Shown one piece after another: positions 15,765-23,679 of a stretch of 42,184 nt of DNA (position 1 is its first letter; every line of letters begins with the position of its first letter). The position numbers and the translations under genes were made by a program. Source of the DNA: Pseudoxanthobacter soli DSM 19599 (GTDB lineage Bacteria; Pseudomonadota; Alphaproteobacteria; Rhizobiales; Segnochrobactraceae); NCBI GenBank assembly GCA_945898215.1, contig CAMDHY010000027.1, positions 1 through 42,184 of the forward strand, in the 5' to 3' direction. The notes under the pieces are model-generated. The model searched no databases, was not told where the DNA came from, and worked only from the letters and a program-made list of their open reading frames with translations.

Positions 15765-16018
15765 CCGGGCAGTCCGTGCTCGTCGTAGCCGAGAATCTCG
15801 TCGTCGGAGCGCTTGTCCAAGACTGGCAAGGAGGCACAGTGCCTGCCGATTTCGAGTACCTCCTCCAGCAGGTCATCGTTGTCAGCACTCTTCCGATCCT
15901 CGCGGGCGAGGCGTTCGCGAAGCGCCATGACGACGGCCTGTGTGATGGTTTCACCGGTCTTAGCCGCAACGGCCCGCGCAAGGCGGTCCGCTTCGGGGTC
16001 CTTGATGGAGAGGGGCAT
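15761..16018 (-). CDS. vapB: VapB-type antitoxin (Rv0623/PSK-like)
   Basis: An 85-residue protein opening '[40 protein letters not shown]', which matches the PSK/Rv0623 antitoxin family (PF07704), a ribbon-helix-helix DNA-binding module. The C-terminal half is acidic ('[13 protein letters not shown]', '[17 protein letters not shown]') and is expected to wrap the VapC active site. The AAAGG before the ATG is a modest Shine-Dalgarno. It overlaps vapC by 4 nt and probably represses its own promoter in the 70-nt gap after glyQ. Confidence 0.9.
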   Translation of the reverse strand: MPLSIKDPEADRLARAVAAKTGETITQAVVMALRERLAREDRKSADNDDLLEEVLEIGRHCASLPVLDKRSDDEILGYDEHGLPG

Positions 16019-16021
16019 GGG

Positions 16022-16053
16022 ATACCTTTCTACCTCGAGAGGCCGCCAGGTAT
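16022..16053 (-). promoter_or_regulatory. Possible vapBC operator/promoter
   Basis: ATACCT (16022-16027) and AGGTAT (16048-16053) form an inverted repeat just upstream of vapB, next to an AT-rich TATATAGATA stretch that could be a -10 region on the minus strand. This fits an autoregulated internal promoter. The repeat is short; low confidence. Confidence 0.3.
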
Positions 16054-16088
16054 ATAGATAGAGAAGCCCTTGTCCGGACGGAAGCCCG

Positions 16089-17066
16089 CTATGCCGCCAG
16101 CACCCCGCCGCCGGCCTCCGTCGCCAGCCACGCCTCGCCGCAGGCCCGCGCCAGCGTGCGGACGCGCAGGATGTAGCTCTGCCGCTCGGTCACCGAGATG
16201 ACGCCGCGGGCGTCGAGCAGGTTGAACAGGTGCGAGGCCTTGATGCACTGGTCGTAGGCCGGCAGCGCCAAGAGGTGGCGGCGCGCCGCGCCTTCGCCGC
16301 TCCAGCCGGCCTCGACGAGGCGGCCGCACTCGGCCTCGGCGTCCTGGAAGTGCTTCAGCAGCGCCTCGGTGTCGGCGTGCTCGAAATTGTAGCGGGAGAA
16401 CTCCTGCTCGGCCTGAAGGAAGACGTCGCCGTAGCTGATCTTCTCAGGCCCCTCGCGGCCGTTGAAGTTGAGGTCGTAGACGTTCTCGACCCCCTGAACG
16501 TACATGGCGAGGCGCTCGAGGCCGTAGGTGAGTTCGCCCGACACCGGCGCGCACTCGAAGCCGGCGACCTGCTGGAAGTAGGTGAACTGCGACACTTCCA
16601 TGCCGTCGCACCAGCACTCCCAGCCAAGCCCCCAGGCGCCGAGCGTCGGGCTCTCCCAGTCGTCCTCGACGAAGCGCACGTCGTGCAGCAGCGGGTCGAT
16701 GCCGATGGCGGCGAGACTCTGGAGATAGAGGTCCTGCAGGTCGGGCGGCGACGGCTTCAGGATCACCTGGAACTGGTAGTAGTGCTGCAGACGGTTGGGG
16801 TTCTCGCCGTAGCGGCCGTCCTTCGGCCGGCGCGAGGGCTGCACGTAGGCGGCCTTCCACGGCCGCGGCCCGAGCGAGCGCAGCGTCGTCGCCGGATGAA
16901 ACGTACCGGCGCCCACTTCCATGTCGTAGGGCTGCAGCACCGCGCAGCCCCGCTCCGCCCAGAACCGCTGCAGCGTCAGGATCAGCCCCTGGAACGAGCG
17001 CGCGGGGCTCATCGGATCGAGCGGCGCGGGGGCAAGCGTGTCAGATGCGGGTGCAGCGGCGGCCAT
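16089..17066 (-). CDS. glyQ: Glycyl-tRNA synthetase alpha subunit
   Basis: The 325-residue catalytic alpha subunit charges tRNA-Gly. Family blocks are complete: '[44 protein letters not shown]', '[35 protein letters not shown]', '[38 protein letters not shown]', '[16 protein letters not shown]'. The first about 20 residues are an Ala/Pro-rich extension; GGGAG 6 nt before the first ATG favours keeping it over the internal M19. It heads glyQ-vapB-vapC-glyS. Normally glyS follows directly. Confidence 0.97.
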   Translation of the reverse strand: MAAAAPASDTLAPAPLDPMSPARSFQGLILTLQRFWAERGCAVLQPYDMEVGAGTFHPATTLRSLGPRPWKAAYVQPSRRPKDGRYGENPNRLQHYYQFQVILKPSPPDLQDLYLQSLAAIGIDPLLHDVRFVEDDWESPTLGAWGLGWECWCDGMEVSQFTYFQQVAGFECAPVSGELTYGLERLAMYVQGVENVYDLNFNGREGPEKISYGDVFLQAEQEFSRYNFEHADTEALLKHFQDAEAECGRLVEAGWSGEGAARRHLLALPAYDQCIKASHLFNLLDARGVISVTERQSYILRVRTLARACGEAWLATEAGGGVLAA

Positions 17067-17114
17067 GCGAATCTCCCGGCGGGACGCGGAAGCGCCCCCG
17101 GCGAACGGTCGCGA

Positions 17115-17143
17115 CAGTTATGCGGCAGGGCGGCGGGGGTCAA
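17115..17143 (-). promoter_or_regulatory. Candidate glyQ promoter
   Basis: On the minus strand TTGACC (17143-17138) is followed after 16-17 nt by ATAACT/TAACTG, about 50 nt before the glyQ ATG. The -35 box is close to consensus and the spacing is right. Confidence 0.45.
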
Positions 17144-17237
17144 GGCGGAGGGCCGCGCGGACCGCGCCTCTTGATCTGCAGCGCTGGTAAATCCAGTTAT
17201 GATTGCCTATGCTATCAATGTTTACCGGATTGCGATC

Positions 17238-18041
17238 ATGTCGAGCGACGACCTCATGGAGATGGTGCCCGCAGAGCGGCTGGGCGACGACGTCGCCGAC
17301 CGGGTCGCGGCCAGGCTCGCCCCGCGCGCCGATCGGGTGCTGGGTGCGGCTGCCGTCGTGGCGGCGAGGGCGCCCACGACCGTCGCCGCCGGCCTCGACC
17401 CGCAGAGCGTCTCCGTGGACGATCGCGAACGGCTGCTGGAGGCGGTGCGCGGAGCCTTGGCCGATCGGCTCGGCTCCTCGCAGGTGTTCATCCTGCAAGA
17501 CACCGACCCGGCGACCGCCGCCGTCATCTCCGCGGTCATCGAGCAGTTGCCGGCCGTGGTGGCGAGCCGCCGGCAGGCGCTCAGCGAGCGCAACATCGAG
17601 ACGATGGTCGATCTCCTCCTCGGCGCCGATCCGCTCGCCGCGGCGATGCCCGCGATCGAGCGCGACAATGCCGCCGCCCAGGCGGATTTCCTGAAGCGCT
17701 GGCCCGTGCTGACGGCGGACGCCGTGGCCGCTCAGGCCGAACATGGGTCCGCCAACCGCAGCGTCACCGCGAGCCGCTGGAAGAAGGCGCGGCGCATCTT
17801 CGGCATGCGGGTGTCCGGGCGCGAGGCCTACCCCGCCTTCCAGTTCCGTGAGGGCAGGCCGCGATCCGTCGTCGGCAAGGTGCTCGAAGCCCTGCCACCC
17901 GGCTTCACCGGCTGGCAGACGGCGTTCTGGTTCACCGGACCGAACGGCTGGCTCGACGGACGGGCCCCTGTCGAGCGGCTGGAGGACGAGGCGGCCGTCG
18001 TCGCCGCGGCCGGCCACGAGCGCGACGCCTGGATGGGCTGA
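17238..18041 (+). CDS. Antitoxin with Xre/MbcA/ParS-like toxin-binding domain, N-terminally extended
   Basis: A protein of about 267 residues. The C-terminal 60 residues ('YPAFQFREGRPRSVVGKVLEALPPGFTGWQTAFWFTGPNGWLDGRAPVERL') are the DUF2384/MbcA-ParS-Xre toxin-binding domain. Just before it 'LTADAVAAQAEHGSANRSVTASRWKKARRIFGMRV' looks like a small winged or helix-turn-helix DNA-binding unit. The first about 130 residues are helical and not recognised, so the protein is about twice the usual antitoxin length. I prefer ATG 17238 over 17199, whose extra residues (MIAYAINVYRIAI) look non-coding; neither has a good Shine-Dalgarno. It is followed at once by a RES-domain gene. Confidence 0.82.
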   Translation: MSSDDLMEMVPAERLGDDVADRVAARLAPRADRVLGAAAVVAARAPTTVAAGLDPQSVSVDDRERLLEAVRGALADRLGSSQVFILQDTDPATAAVISAVIEQLPAVVASRRQALSERNIETMVDLLLGADPLAAAMPAIERDNAAAQADFLKRWPVLTADAVAAQAEHGSANRSVTASRWKKARRIFGMRVSGREAYPAFQFREGRPRSVVGKVLEALPPGFTGWQTAFWFTGPNGWLDGRAPVERLEDEAAVVAAAGHERDAWMG

Positions 18042-18042
18042 G

Positions 18043-18678
18043 GTGCCCGTCCCGCCGCCGCCCATCCCGTTTCCACCCTTCAACACCCGCGTCCTGCTGG
18101 CCGGAACGCCGCTCGTCCGGCTGCACGATCCTGCCTTCCGGGGCGACGACGCGAACCCCTGTCGGGGCGGCCCGACCCGCTTCGCGCCGATCTTTCGCCC
18201 GGACGGTGCCTGCGTGCCGACGCTCTACGCCGCCGGCACCTTCGAGGCCGCGGTGTTCGAAACGGTGTTCCACGACGTGCCGCACACGGCGGCGACCAAG
18301 TTCGTGCCTCTCGGCAAGGTGACCTCGCGGACGATCAGCCGGCTGGAGTTGCAGTCAGACCTGCTACTGGCCAGCCTCAACGAGCCCGACCTCAACAGGC
18401 TCGGCCTGACGCGCGCCGACCTCATCGACACCTATCCATCGGCCTACGGTGAAACGGCGCGCTGGGCCGAAGCGATCCATCGCGCCGATCCGACCGTGGC
18501 CGGACTGATGTGGACGTCGCGACGCTGCGACCCTGACCAAGCCTTCGTCTTTTTTGGAGACCGCCTGCCCCCAACCGCATTTCAGGTGACAGAACGCGTC
18601 GACATCGCCACCTCCGCTGGCGACCTCGCCCAGATCCGCCACTTCGGCCACCGCGCCGGCATCATACTGACGATCTGA
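18043..18678 (+). CDS. RES-family NAD+ phosphorylase toxin
   Basis: A 211-residue protein starting at GTG 1 nt after the antitoxin stop, with GGATGG upstream. The RES domain is seen as 'LVRLHDPAFRGDDANPCRGGPTRFAPIF', 'PTLYAAGTFEAAVFETVFHDVPHT' and a C-terminal 'AFVFFGDRLPP'. RES toxins (MbcT, ParT, Res) deplete NAD+ or modify proteins with ADP-ribose and pair with Xre/MbcA-type antitoxins such as the upstream gene. The Arg, Tyr and Glu expected in the site are present. Tail 'DLAQIRHFGHRAGIILTI' has no known role. Confidence 0.88.
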   Translation: MPVPPPPIPFPPFNTRVLLAGTPLVRLHDPAFRGDDANPCRGGPTRFAPIFRPDGACVPTLYAAGTFEAAVFETVFHDVPHTAATKFVPLGKVTSRTISRLELQSDLLLASLNEPDLNRLGLTRADLIDTYPSAYGETARWAEAIHRADPTVAGLMWTSRRCDPDQAFVFFGDRLPPTAFQVTERVDIATSAGDLAQIRHFGHRAGIILTI

Positions 18679-18707
18679 CGAGCCGGACTGCGGAGCGAAA
18701 GGACGCC

Positions 18708-19841
18708 CTACTCCGCCAACAGCACCGTTCGGCATTCCGCCGGCAGCGCCGACAGTGGCATCGGGGGTTTCGGCTTGGCGGGCTTCGCCGGGGTCGCCGG
18801 TTCCGGGCGGGGGCGGACCTTGGCGAGCCACTCCTTCACCTCGGCGCCGCAGCCGTCACCGGAACCGGGCGGATCCTGCGGGCGGCAGCCCTCGCTGCCG
18901 GGCGGGCAGTCCAGGCGGACGTGGAAGTGGTAGTGGTGGCCCCAGTAGGGCCGCACCTTCGACAGCCACGCCCGGTCGGTGCCGGCGCTGGTGCACAGCG
19001 CCTGCTTGATCGCCGGGTGGACGAAGATGCGCTCGACCTCGCGGTCCTGGGCGGCGCGGCGGATGAGGCGGGCGTGCGCCGCCGTCCACAGCTTCGGGTC
19101 GACCTCGACGCCGTTCTCCTTCAGCATCGAGGTGGCGCTGAGGTCCTCGCGCTCCTTCGTCGACAGCTTGCGGTTCGGCATCGGCGTCAGCCAGATGTCG
19201 GCGTCGAGGCCGATCTGGTGGCTGGCGTGGCCGGTCAGCATCGGCCCGCCGCGCGGCTGGGCGAGGTCGCCGACGAGCAGGCCGCGCCAGCCGAGGCCGG
19301 GGGCGGCGGCGGCGAGCTTCTCGAGATAGGCGATCAGCGCCGGGTGGCCCCAGTTGCGGTTGCGCGACAGCCGCATCACCTGCCACGTCTTGCCGTCGAC
19401 CGGCAGCGCCTTCGCCCCGGCGAGGCAGCCGCGCGAGTAGAAGCCGATGGCGCGGGCGGCGAGCGGCGCCGGCACGCCGACATTGCCGAAGAGTTCCTTC
19501 GCCGGCGCGCTCGCCGTGACGGGAATGGTGAAACGCGGCCGGCCGCCGGCGGACGGGGCGGCCGGCGCGGGCTCTGCCGGAGCCACCGCCTCGGCGGAGC
19601 CGTCTTCGGAAGGAGCGGCGGCCGGCGACACGGCACCTGTCGACGGCGCGGCGGCGACGGGTGGAACGGTGTCGGCCAGCGCAGGGGCGACCGGAGCCGC
19701 CGGCCCCGGGCCGATCCAGCTCGGCGGCGGGCGCACCGGCGGCAGCGGCACCGCCGCGGTCGCGACCGTGGCTGCGAGCGGCGCGGCCAGAAGCGCCGCG
19801 AGGGCGGCGAGCATCAGCGCGCGAATCGGCGTCCGTCCCAT
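18708..19841 (-). CDS. mepA: Penicillin-insensitive murein endopeptidase
   Basis: MepA cleaves D-Ala-meso-DAP cross-links of peptidoglycan in the periplasm. The 377-residue protein has a signal peptide (to about residue 30), a long Ala/Pro linker (31-100) and the peptidase M74 domain. The zinc motif 'GHASHQIGLDADIW' gives H205, H208 and D213, and 'YWGHHYHFHVRLDCPPGSEGC' (302-307) completes the site. The C terminus is Pro/Lys-rich. ATG 19841 is preferred over an upstream TTG. It is convergent with the RES gene, 29 nt apart. The long linker is larger than in E. coli MepA. Confidence 0.95.
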   Translation of the reverse strand: MGRTPIRALMLAALAALLAAPLAATVATAAVPLPPVRPPPSWIGPGPAAPVAPALADTVPPVAAAPSTGAVSPAAAPSEDGSAEAVAPAEPAPAAPSAGGRPRFTIPVTASAPAKELFGNVGVPAPLAARAIGFYSRGCLAGAKALPVDGKTWQVMRLSRNRNWGHPALIAYLEKLAAAAPGLGWRGLLVGDLAQPRGGPMLTGHASHQIGLDADIWLTPMPNRKLSTKEREDLSATSMLKENGVEVDPKLWTAAHARLIRRAAQDREVERIFVHPAIKQALCTSAGTDRAWLSKVRPYWGHHYHFHVRLDCPPGSEGCRPQDPPGSGDGCGAEVKEWLAKVRPRPEPATPAKPAKPKPPMPLSALPAECRTVLLAE

Positions 19842-19934
19842 GACGACTAGAAATCCGGCCAAGCGGCCCGCCCGTCAAGCCGCGCACGGCGCTCGACACG
19901 GCCGGCCCGCGACGTTGCCGCGGATCGCGCCGCA

Positions 19935-20519
19935 TCACACGTCGAAGAACACCGTCTCGTCGTTGCCCTGCAGGTGGATGTCGAAGCGGTAGAGGCGGCC
20001 GTCCGGTCCGACGCCGTCGGCCCGGGCGATCAGCGTCGCCCGCCGCTCTGCCGGCACCAGGGCGAGGATGGCGTCCTCGTCGTTCGCCTCCGCCTCATCG
20101 GCGAAATAGAGCCGCGTCGCCAGCCGCTTGAGCAACCCGCGGCCGAGCACGGAGACCATGATGTGCGGCGCCTGCACGGCGTTGCCGCGCCCCGGCACCC
20201 GCCCCGGCTTGATGGTGACGACGGAAAAGGCGCCGTCCCTGTCGGTCGGCACCCGGGCGGCGCCCTTGAAGCCGGGCGTGCCCATCTCGTCGGCGCGGTC
20301 GTCCTCGGGGTGGTCGTAGCGGCCGCGTGCGTCCGCCTGCCAGGTCTCGATCATGGCGTCCGGCACAGGCTCGCCGGCGCCGTCGAGCACCCGGCCCTCG
20401 ATGACGATGCGCTCGCCCGGCACGCCGTCGCCCGCGACGATGCCCGCCCGGTCGAACGGCACGAGGGCGTCGTGGAAGAACGGGCCGACGGTCTGGGAGG
20501 GGGTAACGAGGCGGGCCAT
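19935..20519 (-). CDS. pcaG: Protocatechuate 3,4-dioxygenase alpha subunit
   Basis: The 194-residue alpha subunit pairs with PcaH to cleave protocatechuate to 3-carboxymuconate. It starts 'MARLVTPSQTVGPFFHDAL', has the intradiol dioxygenase core 'RIVIEGRVLDGAGEPVPDAMIETWQADARGRYDHPEDD' and ends 'YRFDIHLQGNDETVFFDV'. As in all alpha subunits the iron ligands are lacking. Its ATG overlaps the pcaH stop (ATGA), so the two are coupled. Confidence 0.96.
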   Translation of the reverse strand: MARLVTPSQTVGPFFHDALVPFDRAGIVAGDGVPGERIVIEGRVLDGAGEPVPDAMIETWQADARGRYDHPEDDRADEMGTPGFKGAARVPTDRDGAFSVVTIKPGRVPGRGNAVQAPHIMVSVLGRGLLKRLATRLYFADEAEANDEDAILALVPAERRATLIARADGVGPDGRLYRFDIHLQGNDETVFFDV

Positions 20520-21226
20520 CAGGCGTGGTCCTCCATCGGCGTCGCCGCGCGGCCGCGCAGCACGATGTCGAAGACGTAGCCGGTCGCCCACTCGGGCTCG
20601 GTCAGGTCGATGTCGAAGCGCGAGATCATCCGCTGTTGCGCCTTCTCGTCGGTGACCGACTGGAAGATCGGGTCGTAGGGAAACAGCGGGTCGCCGGGGA
20701 AATACATCTGCGTGACCAGCCGCGTCAGGAACGACGGACCGAACAGCGAGAAATGGATGTGCGCCGGCCGCCAGGCGTTGGGGTGGTTGCGCCAGGGATA
20801 GGGCCCGGGCTTCACCGACAGGAAGCGGTAACGGCCGCGCTCGTCGGTCACCACCCGGCCGGCGCCGGAGAAGTTAGGGTCGAGCGGCGCCGGGTGCTGG
20901 TCGAGGGCGTGGACGTAGCGGCCGGCCGCGTTCGCCTGCCAGATCTCGACCAGCGTGTTCGGCACCGGCCGGCCGTCCTCGTCGAGCACGCGGCCGGCGA
21001 CGATGATGCGCTCGCCGATCGCCTCACCGGCGTGCTGGCGGGTGAGATCGTGGTCGGTCGGGCGGATCATCTCGTGGCCGTAGACCGGCCCGGTGATCTC
21101 CGACAGCGTCTGGGGGATCGGCACCAGTGGCCGCTTCGGCGCGCGCAGCGCCGTCGACTTGTAGCCGGCATAGTCGGAGCGCGGATCGTCCTCGCTCGCC
21201 GGCCGATAGGGCCTCGGGGTCTGCAT
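20519..21226 (-). CDS. pcaH: Protocatechuate 3,4-dioxygenase beta subunit
   Basis: The 235-residue iron-binding subunit. Fe(III) ligands Y104, Y143, H156 and H158 have exactly the spacing of Y408, Y447, H460 and H462 in the Pseudomonas enzyme ('GRYVHALDQHPAPLD', 'KPGPYPWRN', 'AHIHFSLFG'). The N terminus 'ALRAPKRPLVPIPQTLSEITGPVYG' is typical. GGAGGAGA precedes the ATG by 7 nt. No other beta-ketoadipate genes or pcaQ are in the window; the 159 nt upstream hold no recognisable regulator site. Confidence 0.96.
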   Translation of the reverse strand: MQTPRPYRPASEDDPRSDYAGYKSTALRAPKRPLVPIPQTLSEITGPVYGHEMIRPTDHDLTRQHAGEAIGERIIVAGRVLDEDGRPVPNTLVEIWQANAAGRYVHALDQHPAPLDPNFSGAGRVVTDERGRYRFLSVKPGPYPWRNHPNAWRPAHIHFSLFGPSFLTRLVTQMYFPGDPLFPYDPIFQSVTDEKAQQRMISRFDIDLTEPEWATGYVFDIVLRGRAATPMEDHA

Positions 21227-21385
21227 GGCGGCGTCTCCTCCGACGGGGCGTGCCGTGACAGACCTCTGGGGGCCTCTGGCCGGTGGCGCGCCGATAGCGC
21301 CCCAGTCTTCACGCTCCGACGGAGACGGCAAGCGCCGGTGCCGACCAGTTCCCCGGGTTCTCTGATCGGAAGGCCTGTGGACTGC

Positions 21386-22177
21386 CTACTTGCGGCCCTT
21401 GTCGTGACCGTGGCCGTCGTAATCGCAGTCGCAGAAATCGTTGTTCGGCAGCGAGTCCAGCTGGTCGACGAGGTTGCTCGGCTGGTCGGTGTCGACGAAT
21501 TGGCGCCGACGGTCGAGTTCGAGATGCCAGCCATAGAGCGGGAACGACACCGGACCGATCACCGAGCGGATGGAGCCGTCCCACGCCCGCGGCCCCTCCA
21601 CCTGGCCGCCGGAGCGGACGACCAGATAGGTGCCCGGCTGGACGAGGCCGGTGCAGCCGGCGCCCTCGACGCAGACGTCCGACGCCCCCTCCTCGAGGAT
21701 GACGATCGCCTCGCCCGGACGCACGAAAACGTCGACGATGGTGCCGCGCACGCCGATGGTCGCGACCGGGGTGCGCACCTTGTAGGATTCCGGCTTCGAC
21801 GAGCCCGAGACGAAGCGCAGCGCGCCGCGGGTCGCCTGCACGGCGAAGTCGCTGGCGCGGCGGTTACCGTCGAAGACGAAGCGGTCGAGCACAACGTCGG
21901 ACGACGGGCCGATGGTCAGGCTGGTCTGGTCGAGAAACAACAATTGCGCGTTGGATTCCCGCGCCGTCGAGATGGTCTCGTCCTGGAAGACGTCGGTGCC
22001 GACGGCGAGGACACGCGGCGCGCCGCCGGCCGAACTGGTGACGTCGCGCACCACCACGGCGGCGATGCCGATGCCCTCGGCCGCCGCGCCGGCCGCGAAC
22101 GAGGCGGCCATGACGGCGGCGAATACCGTCGCCCGCACGGCCCGCATCCCTGTCGCCGTGATGGTGTCGCGCTGCAT
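21386..22177 (-). CDS. Exported FecR-domain protein
   Basis: A 263-residue protein. The signal peptide ends near residue 34 (GAAAEG) and a FecR domain spans about 40-180: 'VLAVGTDVFQDETISTARESNAQLLFLDQTSLTIGPSSDVVLDRFVFD', 'RGALRFVSGSSKPESYKVRTPVATIGVRGTIVDVFV'. FecR domains in non-sigma contexts are often paired with CHASE2 cyclases. The tail after residue 210 is unrelated and ends with a short segment rich in Asp, Cys and His ('DFCDCDYDGHGHDKG'), which could bind metal. It is divergent from the barrel and cyclase genes across a 288-nt region. No anti-sigma cytoplasmic domain and no sigma factor gene nearby. Confidence 0.88.
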   Translation of the reverse strand: MQRDTITATGMRAVRATVFAAVMAASFAAGAAAEGIGIAAVVVRDVTSSAGGAPRVLAVGTDVFQDETISTARESNAQLLFLDQTSLTIGPSSDVVLDRFVFDGNRRASDFAVQATRGALRFVSGSSKPESYKVRTPVATIGVRGTIVDVFVRPGEAIVILEEGASDVCVEGAGCTGLVQPGTYLVVRSGGQVEGPRAWDGSIRSVIGPVSFPLYGWHLELDRRRQFVDTDQPSNLVDQLDSLPNNDFCDCDYDGHGHDKGRK

Positions 22178-22362
22178 GGTGGCCGCCCGTCATCTGCCGC
22201 GCCCGAGGCTGCGGCACCGTCAGCCGAAAAATCACCGATCCGCGCGCCTGGCGCAATGGCCGGCGCGCGGATCGGGGTCACCACCCTCGGTTCGCCCGAC
22301 CCCTGCAGAAGAGCGCGCCGAACTGTGACGAAAACATCATCATCGAGTGCCGCGAAAGCCGA

Positions 22363-22378
22363 TGTGACGGAGATCACG
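22363..22378. promoter_or_regulatory. CRP-like binding site
   Basis: TGTGACGGAGATCACG matches the CRP palindrome TGTGA-N6-TCACA at 9 of 10 defined bases. It lies in the divergent region between the FecR gene and the barrel/cyclase operon; a TTGACG (22390-22395) that could be a -35 box lies 12 nt downstream. Activation versus repression cannot be judged. Confidence 0.5.
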
Positions 22379-22465
22379 GTTTCGTCGAATTGACGGGGGC
22401 GCCCCGATCGCCCACCGTGCGAGCCGGGAACGGTCGCTCGGGCGACGGCGACAAGGCGTAACGGC

Positions 22466-23638
22466 ATGCTGGACGACGGCGGCGAGACGGGCGCCACCGC
22501 GATCATCCGGATCGCGTTCGCGTTCGTGTGCCTCGCGGCGGCGGGCCTCGTTGCTGTCCCTGCCCCGGCCAGCGCCGACGAGCTCGACGTCCTCTATGCC
22601 CGCATCCTGACCAACCCCCGCGACGTCGAGGCAAACCTCGCCTACGCCCGGGCCGCAGAAGCGCGCCGCGAGCTGCGCAAGGCGCTGACCACCTACGAGC
22701 GCGTGCTGTTGCTCAATCCCGGCCAGGCGGAAGCCTCGGAGGGCCTGTGGCGCATCCGCCGTCTGCTCGAGCCAACCTCGACGACGGTCGTGATGGAGGC
22801 CGGCGTCGGTTACGAGAGCAACCCGACCGAGCAGTCGCAGCCGCGCTTCTACGAGGACAGCGCCTCGCTCTTCGCCGCTGCCCGGCTGCGCGACGAGCGG
22901 CGCCTCGGCGATCTGCGCTGGCGCACCGACGTGCAGGGCTACGGCATCTGGTATCCGGACGCCGACACCATCAACAACGCCGGCGTGGCGGCGAGCGTCG
23001 GCCCGGTGCTGCCGGTCGGCGACAGCGGTTACTCCATCCGCCCGGCCGTCGTCGGCGGCCTGGAATGGCTCGACCAGAGCTTCCTCTACGGCGAGGCCGG
23101 CGCCAGCCTGACCTTCGAGGGCCGCTTTGCCGGGGCCATGCAGGCGGTGGAACTGCGCGGCGTCTGGCGCGGCTACGGCGACCGCTGGGCCTCCGACAGC
23201 GGCCCGGTCGTCGACCTCTCCGGCCACTTCGCCACCGCCGGCCTGATCGCCGACCGCGATCTCCTCGCTATCCGCCCGCGGCTGCGCTGGAGCGGCGTCG
23301 ACGGCACGTCGCTCAACGTCGTACCCACCCAGTTCGAGCCCGGCAACTACATCGAGCTCGGCGCCCGCGTCGACTACAACGTCCAGGTCGTCGACTGGCT
23401 GGTCGCCGGCGCCCATGTGGGCCTATACGAGCGCTGGTTCTCCGCGGCCGCCGCGCCGGGCCGCTCGGACCGCGAGGACACCTACTTTGCCCCCGGCGCC
23501 TCGCTCACCTTCACCAACCTCATCACCTACGCGACCGACTTCAAGGTCGATTACACCTACCAGCGCCAGCTCTCCAACGCGCCCGGCCGCACCTTCTCGA
23601 ACAACGTCGTCACCGGCCGGGTGATCGCCCGCTTCTGA
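22466..23638 (+). CDS. TPR and outer-membrane beta-barrel protein
   Basis: A 390-residue protein. A signal peptide ends near residue 37 (PASA|DELD). Residues 40-105 form TPR-like helices ('NPRDVEANLAYARAAEARRELRKALTTYERVLLLNPGQAEASEGLWRIRRLL'). The rest shows alternating amphipathic strands rich in Tyr, Trp and Gly, starting 'TTVVMEAGVGYESNPTEQ' and ending in a terminal Phe ('VVTGRVIARF'), the usual C-terminal signature of outer-membrane barrels. It is followed after 41 nt by the CHASE2 cyclase gene and divergent from the FecR gene. Periplasmic TPRs plus barrel suggest a part in signal perception or export. Specific function unknown. Confidence 0.82.
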   Translation: MLDDGGETGATAIIRIAFAFVCLAAAGLVAVPAPASADELDVLYARILTNPRDVEANLAYARAAEARRELRKALTTYERVLLLNPGQAEASEGLWRIRRLLEPTSTTVVMEAGVGYESNPTEQSQPRFYEDSASLFAAARLRDERRLGDLRWRTDVQGYGIWYPDADTINNAGVAASVGPVLPVGDSGYSIRPAVVGGLEWLDQSFLYGEAGASLTFEGRFAGAMQAVELRGVWRGYGDRWASDSGPVVDLSGHFATAGLIADRDLLAIRPRLRWSGVDGTSLNVVPTQFEPGNYIELGARVDYNVQVVDWLVAGAHVGLYERWFSAAAAPGRSDREDTYFAPGASLTFTNLITYATDFKVDYTYQRQLSNAPGRTFSNNVVTGRVIARF

Positions 23639-23679
23639 CAGCCTGAGAGCCTGATCGAGAGTCCCCGGGGTCCGACGCG

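Noticed and set aside
13773-15788. 671-codon plus-strand frame opposite glyS
   Set aside because: Longest antisense frame, but low-complexity and opposite a fully conserved synthetase gene; it also runs into vapC antisense.
17171-17203. TTGATC and TATGAT as a promoter for the RES/Xre module
   Set aside because: The spacing is 21 nt, too long for a sigma-70 promoter.
18690-18716. GCGGAG...CTCCGC inverted repeat between the RES and mepA genes
   Set aside because: Six-bp stem with a 15-nt loop that enters the mepA coding end; too weak for a terminator call.
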